This document shows, in pieces, positions 51,474-59,467 of a stretch of DNA of 64,000 bases (positions within the stretch are counted from its first letter, which is position 1; every line of letters begins with the position of its first letter). The stretch is from assembly GCF_900105805.1 (NCBI RefSeq), contig NZ_LT629788.1:3968001-4032000 (forward strand), given 5' to 3'. The notes below the pieces were generated by a model. It had not been told where the DNA came from. It was given only the letters and a program-made list of their open reading frames with translations, and made no database searches. A program made the position numbers and the translations under genes. This DNA comes from Pseudomonas moraviensis. Its GTDB lineage: Bacteria > Pseudomonadota > Gammaproteobacteria > Pseudomonadales > Pseudomonadaceae.

Positions 51474-53912
51474 TTAAGCGGGTTTGGCTTCGGCAAGGGC
51501 CTCTTGCGCCAGTTCCTTCTCGGCCTCTTTCAGGTCCTCTTCGCTGATCATCTCGGCGATATCGCGCAGGCGCTCGACCACGCGGGCATTGATGCTGCCT
51601 TCGGGGAATTCGCCATCGGCATTCGGCTCCCCGGCCGGCTCGCCGACCAGTAGGCTCAACGCCTCATCGGCCTGCCGCACTGCGTAGACATGGAACTGCC
51701 CGGCGCGCACGGCGGCGAGGACTTTCTCGTCGAGCATCAGCGTGGCGACGTTGGCCTGAGGAATGATCGCGCCCTGCTCGCCAGTCAGGCCGCGCGCTTC
51801 GCAGAGGCGAAAGAAGCCTTCAATCTTCTCGTTGACCCCGCCGACCGCCTGCACCTCACCGAACTGGTTGATTGAACCGGTGATGGCGAAGCACTGCTTG
51901 AGCGGCGTTTTCGACAGCGCCGAAATCAGCGTGCACGCCTCGCCCAGCGACGCACTGTCGCCATCGACGTAGCCGTAGGACTGCTCGAGGGCGATGCTCG
52001 CCGAGATCGCCAGCGGGAATTCCTGCGCGTAACGGCTGCCCAGATAGCCGGTGAGAATCATCACGCCCTTGGAGTGGATCGGCTGGCCGAGGTTGACCTC
52101 ACGCTCGATGTCGACAATCCCGCTGCCGCCCGGGTACACCGTGGCGGAAATTCGCGCCGGCACACCGAACGCCGAGTCGCCGACTTCCAGCACCGTCAGC
52201 CCGTTGCACTTGCCGACCGCCGCGCCATCGGTGTCGATGAGGATGATCCCGGCGAGCATGTCGTCGAGAATCCGCGCCGAGACGCGCCCGGTGCGGGTGG
52301 CCTTGGCTTTCAAAGCTCGCTCGATATGCCCGGCATCGGTCATCTCATCGCCGGCCAGATGGCGGATGAAATCGGCCTCGCTGACCAGTTGGAACAGATC
52401 GCCGATACGCGCCGACAAGCGTCCCTGATGCTCGGCCAGCCGTGCGCTGTAGGTCGCCAGCCGCGCCACCGCATCGGCGGTCAACGGCGCCATGCCTTCT
52501 TCCGAAGTGCGGGTTTTCAGCAGTTGGGCGAACTGCTCGAGGCTTTCGTCGACCATCGGGATGTCTTCGTCGAAGTCGACCAGAACGCGGAACATCTCCT
52601 GGAAGTCCGGATCGAGGTCCTGCAGCGTGTAATACAACTGCCGCGCACCGATGATGATGACTTTGACCTGCAACGGAATGTGCTGCGGATTGAGGGTCAC
52701 GGTGGCGAAGCGGCCCATCTCGCCCAGCGGCGATTCCATTTTCAGTTTGCGCGATTGCAGGGCGCGTTTCAGCGCATCCCACACGAACGGCTCGCTGAGC
52801 ATTTTTTCTGCTTCGAGAATCAGGAAACCGCCATTGGCGCGATGCAGCGCGCCCGGGCGCAACTGTCGATAGGTTGTATAGAGCGCACCTTGATCGGTGG
52901 TGTACTCGATGCGACCGAACAGGTTTTCATAGGTCGGATGCGGCTCGAACACCACCGGAGCACCGCCGCTGGCCGGATGCCCGACCACCAGGCTGGGTGC
53001 GTATTGCTCTTCCAGCAACTTGCGCGCGACGGCGTCGGTCTTGCTGTCATCGACCAGTTGCTCGACCACGGTTTTCAGCAGGTAGACCTGCATGGCCTGC
53101 AGGTAACCGCAGACCGCAGCGTTTTCCGCGTACTTCTCCGACAGCGGCGCCAGCAACGGCTGCAACGCCAAGGTGATGGTTTCTTCGTTGAGCTGACGCA
53201 GTTGGTTGTTCGACTCGCGCTTCCACTGCGGCAGGCTGGCGAGCTCTTCATTCAGGCGCTCTTCGAGGCCGGAAATGTCGTCGTGGAAACGCTCGCGCTC
53301 GGCTTCCGGCAACTGCGCGAATTCAGCTTCGTCCAGGGCCTTGCCGTCGAGCATCGGCGTGAAAGCGATGTTGCTGCTGTCGCGGTACAGGGCGACGTCT
53401 TTTTCCAGGGCCAGGCGCTCGATGATGTCCAGCGCCTTGTCGTAGCGCTGGTTGAAGGCGCGGTCGATGGCGCTTTTTTTCTGCTGATACGAAGGGTGTT
53501 CGAAGACGGCCGGGAAAGTCGCCAGCAAGTTGTCGATCAAGCCGTTGATGTCGCCGATGAACGAGCCCGCCGTGCCCGATGGCAGCTCCAGTGCGCGCGG
53601 TTCGCGCGGCTCATCGAAGTTGTTGACGTAGACCCAGTCTGCCGGGGTCTGCAGGCGCTTGCCCTCGGCTTTCAGGTAGCGTTTGACGAACGAGAAGCGG
53701 CCGGTGCCCGGCTCGCCCATGACGAATACGTTGTAACCGGGGCGTGGCATCGCCACACCGAACTGCAAGGCTTCGACCGCGCGCTCCTGGCCGAGCACAC
53801 CGCGAAAGGGCTCCAGATCATTGGTGGTAGTGAAGCTGAACTGTTCAGCGGAAAACGGACGAGTCAGCGCTTCGGGCGCAAGACGCAGGCTGGCAGCAAC
53901 AGGATCAGGCAT
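51474..53912 (-). CDS. Lon family ATP-dependent protease (LonB-like, AAA_32 type)
   Basis: An 812-residue protein. The Walker A site is GEPGTGR at residues 66-72, with Arg where Lon has Lys, a feature also seen in some relatives. A long helical insertion (about 170-320) interrupts the AAA part, and Walker B-like AEKMLSEPF follows. The C-terminal Lon protease domain carries the catalytic Ser653 (DGDSASLGEA) and Lys696 (GVNEKIEG), 43 residues apart as in Lon. No N-terminal Lon substrate domain is present. The gene corresponds to PA4576. Substrates are unknown. The tail is acidic and rich in Glu/Ala. Confidence 0.9.
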   Translation of the reverse strand: MPDPVAASLRLAPEALTRPFSAEQFSFTTTNDLEPFRGVLGQERAVEALQFGVAMPRPGYNVFVMGEPGTGRFSFVKRYLKAEGKRLQTPADWVYVNNFDEPREPRALELPSGTAGSFIGDINGLIDNLLATFPAVFEHPSYQQKKSAIDRAFNQRYDKALDIIERLALEKDVALYRDSSNIAFTPMLDGKALDEAEFAQLPEAERERFHDDISGLEERLNEELASLPQWKRESNNQLRQLNEETITLALQPLLAPLSEKYAENAAVCGYLQAMQVYLLKTVVEQLVDDSKTDAVARKLLEEQYAPSLVVGHPASGGAPVVFEPHPTYENLFGRIEYTTDQGALYTTYRQLRPGALHRANGGFLILEAEKMLSEPFVWDALKRALQSRKLKMESPLGEMGRFATVTLNPQHIPLQVKVIIIGARQLYYTLQDLDPDFQEMFRVLVDFDEDIPMVDESLEQFAQLLKTRTSEEGMAPLTADAVARLATYSARLAEHQGRLSARIGDLFQLVSEADFIRHLAGDEMTDAGHIERALKAKATRTGRVSARILDDMLAGIILIDTDGAAVGKCNGLTVLEVGDSAFGVPARISATVYPGGSGIVDIEREVNLGQPIHSKGVMILTGYLGSRYAQEFPLAISASIALEQSYGYVDGDSASLGEACTLISALSKTPLKQCFAITGSINQFGEVQAVGGVNEKIEGFFRLCEARGLTGEQGAIIPQANVATLMLDEKVLAAVRAGQFHVYAVRQADEALSLLVGEPAGEPNADGEFPEGSINARVVERLRDIAEMISEEDLKEAEKELAQEALAEAKPA

Positions 53913-54073
53913 CGGGCTTCCTTAACAATCAGGCGGGGCAGGTAGCGGCATTCTGGCGCTGCCCGTGCCCCACTGGCAAGGCGCGCCACATGACAAAGCA
54001 TAGACAAGCGCGCGGCGGGTCGGCGCGTCCCGATAAATCAGAGGTTTATTCCAAATATTTTGCAAAAAGTCAC

Positions 54074-54103
54074 GGAACCGCTGGAACGTGCCTAAACTCC
54101 AAA
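54074..54103 (+). promoter_or_regulatory. Possible AlgU (sigma-22)-type promoter of the DUF3015 gene
   Basis: GAACCG, a 17-base spacer and TCCAA resemble the AlgU pattern GAACTT-N16/17-TCnnA. It lies about 110 bases before the ATG. The match is only partial at -35; the rest of the 53913-54214 gap shows no gene. Confidence 0.35.
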
Positions 54104-54214
54104 CTGCGCGGCTGGAACTAATACCGGCCCACTGACACTTTCGGCGCTGTCCTCGGGCAGAGTACGAAAGGCCAGAACCCTGTCCATTGGTATGCACATA
54201 AAGAGAACAAAGCT

Positions 54215-54703
54215 ATGAAACGGATTCTTCTCGGTACTCTCTTCACCGCTGTATCCATCAACGCAATGGCGCAAGCCCCGGGCGGCCCGGATTGCGGTTG
54301 GGGCAACATGCTGTTCGAAGGTCAGCGTGGCACCCCGGCGCACTTCCTTGCTTCCACCACCAACGGCACTTCCGGTAACGCCACGTTCGGTATGACTTCC
54401 GGCACCAACGGTTGCTCGACCAACGCGTCGCTGACCTACGGCGGCAAATCCTGGTTCGCCATGAATGGCATGATGAACGAACTGTCCGAAGACATGGCCA
54501 AAGGCAACGGCGAAGCGCTGACCACCTATGCCGTGGTACTGGGCGTAGCACCGGAAGACCGCGCGCATTTCGCGCAAGTGACCCACGAGCACTTCCAGCA
54601 GATCTTCAGCAAAGCTGACGTGACCGCTGAAGACGTGCATACCAACACCCTGGCGGTACTGAAATCGGACCCACGTCTGGCCAAGTACGCAACTCAGGCT
54701 TAA
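54215..54703 (+). CDS. DUF3015 domain-containing exported protein
   Basis: A 162-residue protein with a signal peptide ending INAMA-QA. The mature part has CGWGNMLFEGQ, STTNGTSGNATFGMTSGTNGC and LTYGGKSWFAMNGMMNELSE, and two cysteines that may form a disulfide. DUF3015 proteins are abundant in pseudomonads and of unknown role, probably periplasmic or outer-membrane associated. The possible AlgU promoter suggests envelope-stress control. A terminator follows directly. Confidence 0.85.
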   Translation: MKRILLGTLFTAVSINAMAQAPGGPDCGWGNMLFEGQRGTPAHFLASTTNGTSGNATFGMTSGTNGCSTNASLTYGGKSWFAMNGMMNELSEDMAKGNGEALTTYAVVLGVAPEDRAHFAQVTHEHFQQIFSKADVTAEDVHTNTLAVLKSDPRLAKYATQA

Positions 54704-54714
54704 GCTCGACCCCG

Positions 54715-54749
54715 CCCGCTTCCTTCGGGGAGCGGGTTTTGTTTTTTCG
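54715..54749 (+). terminator. Rho-independent terminator of the DUF3015 gene
   Basis: CCCGCTTCC-TTCG-GGGAGCGGG, a stem of nine pairs with one wobble and a stable UUCG loop, is followed by TTTTGTTTTTT. Confidence 0.92.
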
Positions 54750-54798
54750 GCCCGTCCCTCTTTGGGTCTTTATTTCTTTCCTGTTCAAGTTGCCGACT

Positions 54799-56652
54799 AT
54801 GCTCAAACGCCTTGCCTGGCTGGCGCTCTGTGTCTGCGCCCCGCTGTCCGCCGCGCCTCACATCGATCCTCAACGTTTGCAGCAACTGGCCAACGACCGC
54901 TTCTGGATTTCCCTCGGTCATTACGAAACCGCCAAGCTCGGCGGCTGGCGCAGCTATGTCAGCGACAAGAAATTCTTTCTCGCCCCCGATGGCAACGAAC
55001 ATCCGGACCGCGAACTGGCCGCCACCGTGCAGGCGCTGTACGCCCCGGCCAGCCTCGGCGAGCAACACGCCCAATGCGTTTACCCGGCGCGTACACGCTG
55101 GCTGAAAGCACAGCTCAATCTCGCCGACCTGCCCGCGCCGGAATGCGCTGAATACAGAAAATGGTTCAAGGACGTCTCGCCGCATAGTGCGGTGATGATT
55201 TTCCCGGCGGCGTATCTCAACAGCCCTTCGTCGATGTTCGGCCACACCTTGCTGCGGATTGACCAGGCGGACGTGCAGGCCGACAAGACCTCGCTGCTCA
55301 GCTACGCGATCAACTTCGGCGCCTACATCGAGGGCTCGGACAACAGCATTCTGTATGCCTGGAAAGGCTTGATGGGCGGCTACCCAGGGCTGTTTGCGCT
55401 GGTGCCGTATCAGGAAAAGCTCTCTGAATACCGCAGCCTGGAAAACCGCGACCTGTGGGAATACCGGCTCAACCTGACCCAGGAAGAAACCGCACGCATG
55501 GTCGAGCACGTGTGGGAGCTCAAGCAGATCCAGTTCGACTATTTCTTCTTCGACGAAAACTGCTCGTATCGCTTGCTTGAGCTGGTGCAAGTGGCGCGGC
55601 CGAGCCTGCGCCTGACCGAACAATTCCCGCTGACCGCAATCCCGACCGACACCGTCAAAGCGGTGAAAGAGGCCGGGCTGGTCGAGCACATCGAATATCG
55701 CCCGTCCCGCGAACGTGAACTGCTCAGCCGCGCCGAGCCGTTGAGCGATGAAGAACAGCAATGGGTGCTCAAGGTCAGCGCCGATCAAAAAGTCCTGCAA
55801 GAGTCAACGTTCAAAGCCCTGCCCCGCGCGCGTCAGGCGTTGATCGTCGATGCCGCCTATCGTCTGGAGCGCTACCGCGCCAACGGCCAGGAACGCGACC
55901 CGCAGAGAGCGCAGCGCAGCTTCGAACTGCTGCGCGCGATCAACAAGAACCCGGCGCCGGAGCTGGAAATTCCGCAACCCGGTCTGCCCGAAGATGGCCA
56001 CGAGTCCCGCACCTGGCAGGCCGGCCTCGGTACGCGCGGTGATCGCGCCTTTGGCGAATATGGCCTGCGCATGGCCTATCACGACCTCAACGACAACGCC
56101 GAAAGCTTTCCCCTCGGCGCACAGATCGAGATCCTGCAACTGAAGCTGCGTCAGTACGAAGGCAATGACTGGCAGTTGCAGCAACTGGATCTGGCCACCA
56201 TTCGTTCGCTGACACCGCGCAACGAGCTGCTGCAACCGCTGTCCTGGCAGGTCACCGGTGGCCTTGAGCGTGTACCGGGCACGCATGATGACGAAACACT
56301 GGTCAGCCACGTCAACGGTGGCGGCGGCGGTACGTGGCAGTTGGGCGAAGACGTACTCGGCTTTGCCCTTGGCACGGTACGCGTGGAACACAACAACGAC
56401 TTCGCCGAGTTTGTTTCCCCGGCCGGTGGCTTCAATACCGGCGTGCTGTGGAAAAACCCGCTGGGCAACCTGAGCCTGGAGGCCAAGGGCGATTATTTCT
56501 TCAACGGCGAAGTGCGCCGCAGCCTGAGCCTGAACCAGCAATGGGAGCTGTCGCGCAACCTCGGTTTGCGCTTGAGCGCGCAGCGCGAGTTCAGCCACCT
56601 CGCCACACCCGAAACCGAAGTCATGCTCGAAGTGAAGTGGTATCACTACTGA
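54799..56652 (+). CDS. DUF4105 domain-containing exported protein
   Basis: A 617-residue protein with a signal peptide ending about PLSAA-PH. An N-terminal region precedes the DUF4105 domain (about residues 120-300), which carries SSMFGHTLLRIDQ and the cysteine region FFFDENCSYRLLEL, and the C-terminal third (about 400-617) has the alternating pattern of an outer-membrane beta-barrel, ending in the strand VMLEVKWYHY with aromatic final residues typical of barrel insertion. DUF4105 may be a papain-fold-like peptidase domain, so a surface-linked hydrolase is possible. ATG 54799 starts at MLKRLAWLAL. Confidence 0.85.
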   Translation: MLKRLAWLALCVCAPLSAAPHIDPQRLQQLANDRFWISLGHYETAKLGGWRSYVSDKKFFLAPDGNEHPDRELAATVQALYAPASLGEQHAQCVYPARTRWLKAQLNLADLPAPECAEYRKWFKDVSPHSAVMIFPAAYLNSPSSMFGHTLLRIDQADVQADKTSLLSYAINFGAYIEGSDNSILYAWKGLMGGYPGLFALVPYQEKLSEYRSLENRDLWEYRLNLTQEETARMVEHVWELKQIQFDYFFFDENCSYRLLELVQVARPSLRLTEQFPLTAIPTDTVKAVKEAGLVEHIEYRPSRERELLSRAEPLSDEEQQWVLKVSADQKVLQESTFKALPRARQALIVDAAYRLERYRANGQERDPQRAQRSFELLRAINKNPAPELEIPQPGLPEDGHESRTWQAGLGTRGDRAFGEYGLRMAYHDLNDNAESFPLGAQIEILQLKLRQYEGNDWQLQQLDLATIRSLTPRNELLQPLSWQVTGGLERVPGTHDDETLVSHVNGGGGGTWQLGEDVLGFALGTVRVEHNNDFAEFVSPAGGFNTGVLWKNPLGNLSLEAKGDYFFNGEVRRSLSLNQQWELSRNLGLRLSAQREFSHLATPETEVMLEVKWYHY

Positions 56653-56667
56653 TCCCGGACATGCCCC

Positions 56668-56756
56668 TGTAGGAGTGAGCCTGCTCGCGATAGCGGTATT
56701 CCAGTCGCTCTATCATCGACTGATAGATTGCTATCGCGAGCAGGCTCACTCCTACA
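56668..56756. repeat. REP doublet, TGTAGGAGTGAGC type
   Basis: An inverted pair with outer ends TGTAGGAG and CTCCTACA, 15 bases after the DUF4105 stop. Confidence 0.93.
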
Positions 56757-56862
56757 GGGGATCTGTGCTGTTCAACGAATTACTCACACGCCTTTCACCG
56801 ACACCTGACCAATACCCTTCTAGACTTCCCGTATCAGCCGAAAACCGGCGCGGGAGAGTGCG

Positions 56863-57219
56863 ATGTGGCGGTGCGTGGGGTTGTTGGGCGTTGTCCTGGC
56901 GCTGGGCGGTTGCCAGACCACTCATGAAGACTTGATCGCCAAGGGTTATCCACCGGCCTTCGCCGACGGCTTCGATGACGGTTGCGTCAGTGGCCGGCAA
57001 GCGGCGGGTTCGATCAGCGGCGAGTTTCGCAAGAACGTGCCGCGCTATCTCAAGGACCAGCAATACGCCGAAGGCTGGGTCGATGGCTTTCGCCAATGCC
57101 AGGCGATGCTGGAAAACAAGGATCGCGAGCAATACCGCAACGAGCATTGGGATGAGCGCGAACGCGCCTGGCAGCAGCAGAAGGATCAGGACGTCGGGCG
57201 GGCTTATCGCTCGCAATAG
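56863..57219 (+). CDS. Small lipoprotein
   Basis: A 118-residue protein with a lipobox LALGGC (Cys at residue 17), followed by QTTHEDLIAKGYPP. The mature part is hydrophilic and helix-prone, with GFDDGCVSGRQAAG and LKDQQYAEGWVDGFRQC, two repeats of the pattern G-x-x-D-G-x-x-x-C that also occur in other small Pseudomonas lipoproteins. The acidic/basic C-terminus ends RAYRSQ. Function unknown. A GGGAGAG purine run precedes the ATG. Confidence 0.75.
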   Translation: MWRCVGLLGVVLALGGCQTTHEDLIAKGYPPAFADGFDDGCVSGRQAAGSISGEFRKNVPRYLKDQQYAEGWVDGFRQCQAMLENKDREQYRNEHWDERERAWQQQKDQDVGRAYRSQ

Positions 57220-57289
57220 GTCGCTTGCAGACATCCGTTGAAACCAAATGCCGGCAACCATGGCCCAAATCCTTTAACAGGAGGACTTC

Positions 57290-57784
57290 ATGAGTCGCGC
57301 ATTCGTCAACGAAGACAACGCCGCCGCGCAGGCCGATCAGCCGGTCGAACGCCAGGTCAGCACGCAGCCCAACTACGTCACCCCGCAGGGCCTGGCGCAG
57401 TTGCAGGCGAAGGTCGCCGAACTGCAAAGCCTGCATGCCGAGCAAACGGCCAAGGGCGAGCAGGCCGACAAGCAACGTCTAGCGGATCTGCAACGGGATC
57501 TGCGGTATTTCACTCAACGCCTGAGCAGCGCCCAAGTGGCTGTCGCCGCGACTTCCACCGACAAGGTGCAGATCGGCAGTTGGGTGACTTTTGCTGACGA
57601 GCACGACACAGAACACCGCGTGCAATTGGTCGGTGAGGATCAGGCCGACGCCAGTCAGGGCCTGATCAACTGGGCCTCACCGCTGGGCCGAGCCTTGCTC
57701 GGCGCCCGGCTCAATGATGAAGTGTTGTGGCAGCGGCCTGCCGGCGATCAACTGATCGAAGTGATCCGCATCGAACCGGCTTAA
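57290..57784 (+). CDS. GreA/GreB family elongation factor-like protein
   Basis: A 164-residue protein with an N-terminal coiled coil (about residues 30-85, LAQLQAKVAELQSLHAEQTA) and a C-terminal GreA/GreB domain (about 95-160, QIGSWVTFADEHDTEHRVQL and SPLGRALLGARLNDEV). This is the Rnk/GreAB-like type that binds RNA polymerase near the secondary channel. Its N-terminal 25 residues are an extra tail. An AACAGGAGGAC ribosome site is present. It is convergent with gdhA, the stop codons overlapping. Confidence 0.88.
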   Translation: MSRAFVNEDNAAAQADQPVERQVSTQPNYVTPQGLAQLQAKVAELQSLHAEQTAKGEQADKQRLADLQRDLRYFTQRLSSAQVAVAATSTDKVQIGSWVTFADEHDTEHRVQLVGEDQADASQGLINWASPLGRALLGARLNDEVLWQRPAGDQLIEVIRIEPA

Positions 57785-59118
57785 ACCACGCCTTGCGCCA
57801 GCATCGCATCGGCGACTTTGACGAAACCGGCGATGTTCGCGCCCTTGACGTAATTGACCTGACCGTTATCTTCGCCGTAATGCACGCAGGCGTGGTGGAT
57901 CGATTGCATGATCGCGTGCAGCTTGCTGTCTACCTCTCCCGCTGTCCACAGCAGGCGCATGGCGTTCTGCGACATCTCCAGACCGCTCACGGCCACGCCG
58001 CCGGCGTTGGACGCCTTGCCCGGCGCAAAGAGAATGCCGGCCTCGATAAAGATATCCACAGCCTCCAGCGTGGTCGGCATGTTCGCGCCTTCGGCAACGC
58101 ACATGCAGCCGTTGCCCAGCAGCGTGCGCGCGGCCTCGGCATTGAGTTCGTTCTGCGTCGCGCAAGGCAGTGCGATGTCGCAGGGCAGCGACCATGGATG
58201 CTGTCCGGCGCGGAACTCCAGACCATAGACGCTCGCCAGTTCGCGGATGCGCCCGCGTTTGACGTTTTTCAGTTCCAGCAGCGCCAGCCACTGTTCTTCG
58301 CTCAAACCGGCTTCGCAATACAGCGTGCCTTCGGAGTCGGACAGGGAGATCACCTTGCCGCCCAGATCCATGACCTTGCGCGCCGCGTATTGCGCGACGT
58401 TACCGGAACCGGAAATCGCCACACGCTTGCCTTCCACGGTCTGCCCGCGGCGCTTGAGCATTTCTTCAGCGAAGTACACGCAGCCGAATCCGGTGGCTTC
58501 CGGGCGAATCAGGCTGCCGCCGTAGGTCATGCCTTTACCGGTGAGCACGCTGGTGAACTGGTTGCTCAGGCGCTTGTACTGGCCAAAGAGGAAACCGATT
58601 TCCCGCGCCCCGACGCCGATATCGCCGGCCGGCACGTCAACGTCGGCGCCGATGTGGCGGTACAGCTCGCTCATGAACGCCTGGCAGAAGCGCATGACTT
58701 CGGCATCGCTCTTGCCCTTCGGATCGAAATCCGAGCCGCCCTTGCCGCCGCCCATGGGCAGCGACGTCAGGGAGTTCTTGAAGGTCTGTTCGAAGGCGAG
58801 GAATTTCAGCACGCCAAGGTTTACTGACGGATGAAAACGCAAGCCGCCCTTGTACGGGCCAATTGCGCTGTTCATCTGGATACGGAAGCCGCGATTGACC
58901 TGCACCTTGCCCTGATCATCGACCCACGACACACGGAACACCACGGCGCGTTCCGGCTCGCAGATGCGCTCGAGAATCCCCGAGGTCAGGTAATGCGGAT
59001 TGGCTTCGAGAAACGGCCACAGACTGCGCAGGACTTCCTCGACAGCCTGGTGAAATTCGGGCTGGTCCGGGTCACGTTTTTTCAGGCGCGCGAGGAAGGA
59101 TTCGACGGATTCGATCAT
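57781..59118 (-). CDS. gdhA: NADP-specific glutamate dehydrogenase GdhA
   Basis: A 445-residue hexameric enzyme that makes glutamate from 2-oxoglutarate, ammonia and NADPH. The substrate loop PMGGGKGGSDFDPKGKSD contains the catalytic Lys, and the nucleotide-binding domain has VAISGSGNVAQYAARKV with Ser at the end of strand 2 (SLSDSEGT), consistent with NADP. The length matches E. coli GdhA (447). ATG 59118 is chosen; a longer frame to 59175 is unconserved. The upstream region 59119-59317 contains GGTGCA and TGCACC half sites, but no clear NtrC site was called. Confidence 0.96.
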   Translation of the reverse strand: MIESVESFLARLKKRDPDQPEFHQAVEEVLRSLWPFLEANPHYLTSGILERICEPERAVVFRVSWVDDQGKVQVNRGFRIQMNSAIGPYKGGLRFHPSVNLGVLKFLAFEQTFKNSLTSLPMGGGKGGSDFDPKGKSDAEVMRFCQAFMSELYRHIGADVDVPAGDIGVGAREIGFLFGQYKRLSNQFTSVLTGKGMTYGGSLIRPEATGFGCVYFAEEMLKRRGQTVEGKRVAISGSGNVAQYAARKVMDLGGKVISLSDSEGTLYCEAGLSEEQWLALLELKNVKRGRIRELASVYGLEFRAGQHPWSLPCDIALPCATQNELNAEAARTLLGNGCMCVAEGANMPTTLEAVDIFIEAGILFAPGKASNAGGVAVSGLEMSQNAMRLLWTAGEVDSKLHAIMQSIHHACVHYGEDNGQVNYVKGANIAGFVKVADAMLAQGVV

Positions 59119-59317
59119 GGGAAAAGTCTCGGCAAATTTATTGTCGTTGGAGGAGATTGGGCCGGACTGTAACAAACGAGTTGCGCACAGGAACAGAGCA
59201 AAATGTCGCAGTTATGAAATTAAATGGTGCACAGGATATAAATCAGGCGGTTTTTTGAGCTGATTTTGCACCTGAGTGGGGAGTCTGGATTCAAGCAATG
59301 CACCACCAGTTATACAG

Positions 59318-59387
59318 CTATCGCGAGCAGGCTCACTCCTACAGGGGAACGCATTTCAAATGTAGGAGTGAGCCTGCTCGCGATGGC
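59318..59387. repeat. REP pair, TGTAGGAGTGAGC type, reversed topology
   Basis: The first unit ends CTCACTCCTACA and the second begins TGTAGGAGTGAG 17 bp later, so the TAGGAG ends face each other, the opposite of the other seven copies of this family in the window. Confidence 0.9.
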
Positions 59388-59418
59388 CACACCTCGGTCC
59401 CGCTGAAAAAAACCGGGC

Positions 59419-59444
59419 AAAAAAAACGGAGCCCGAAGGCTCCG
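59419..59444 (-). terminator. Rho-independent terminator of ettA
   Basis: On the minus strand CGGAGCC-TTCG-GGCTCCG forms a 7-bp stem with a UUCG loop and is followed by TTTTTTTTGC, 24 bases past ettA. Confidence 0.92.
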
Positions 59445-59467
59445 CTCTTTCTGCAACCAACCCGATA

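Noticed and set aside
59119..59317. NtrC-type site upstream of gdhA
   Set aside because: GGTGCA and TGCACC half sites are present but not arranged as one palindrome, and no sigma-54 promoter is nearby.
491..59387. The repeated palindromes as a CRISPR array
   Set aside because: The units are dispersed through the window, one pair per intergenic gap, with no regular spacers and no cas genes.
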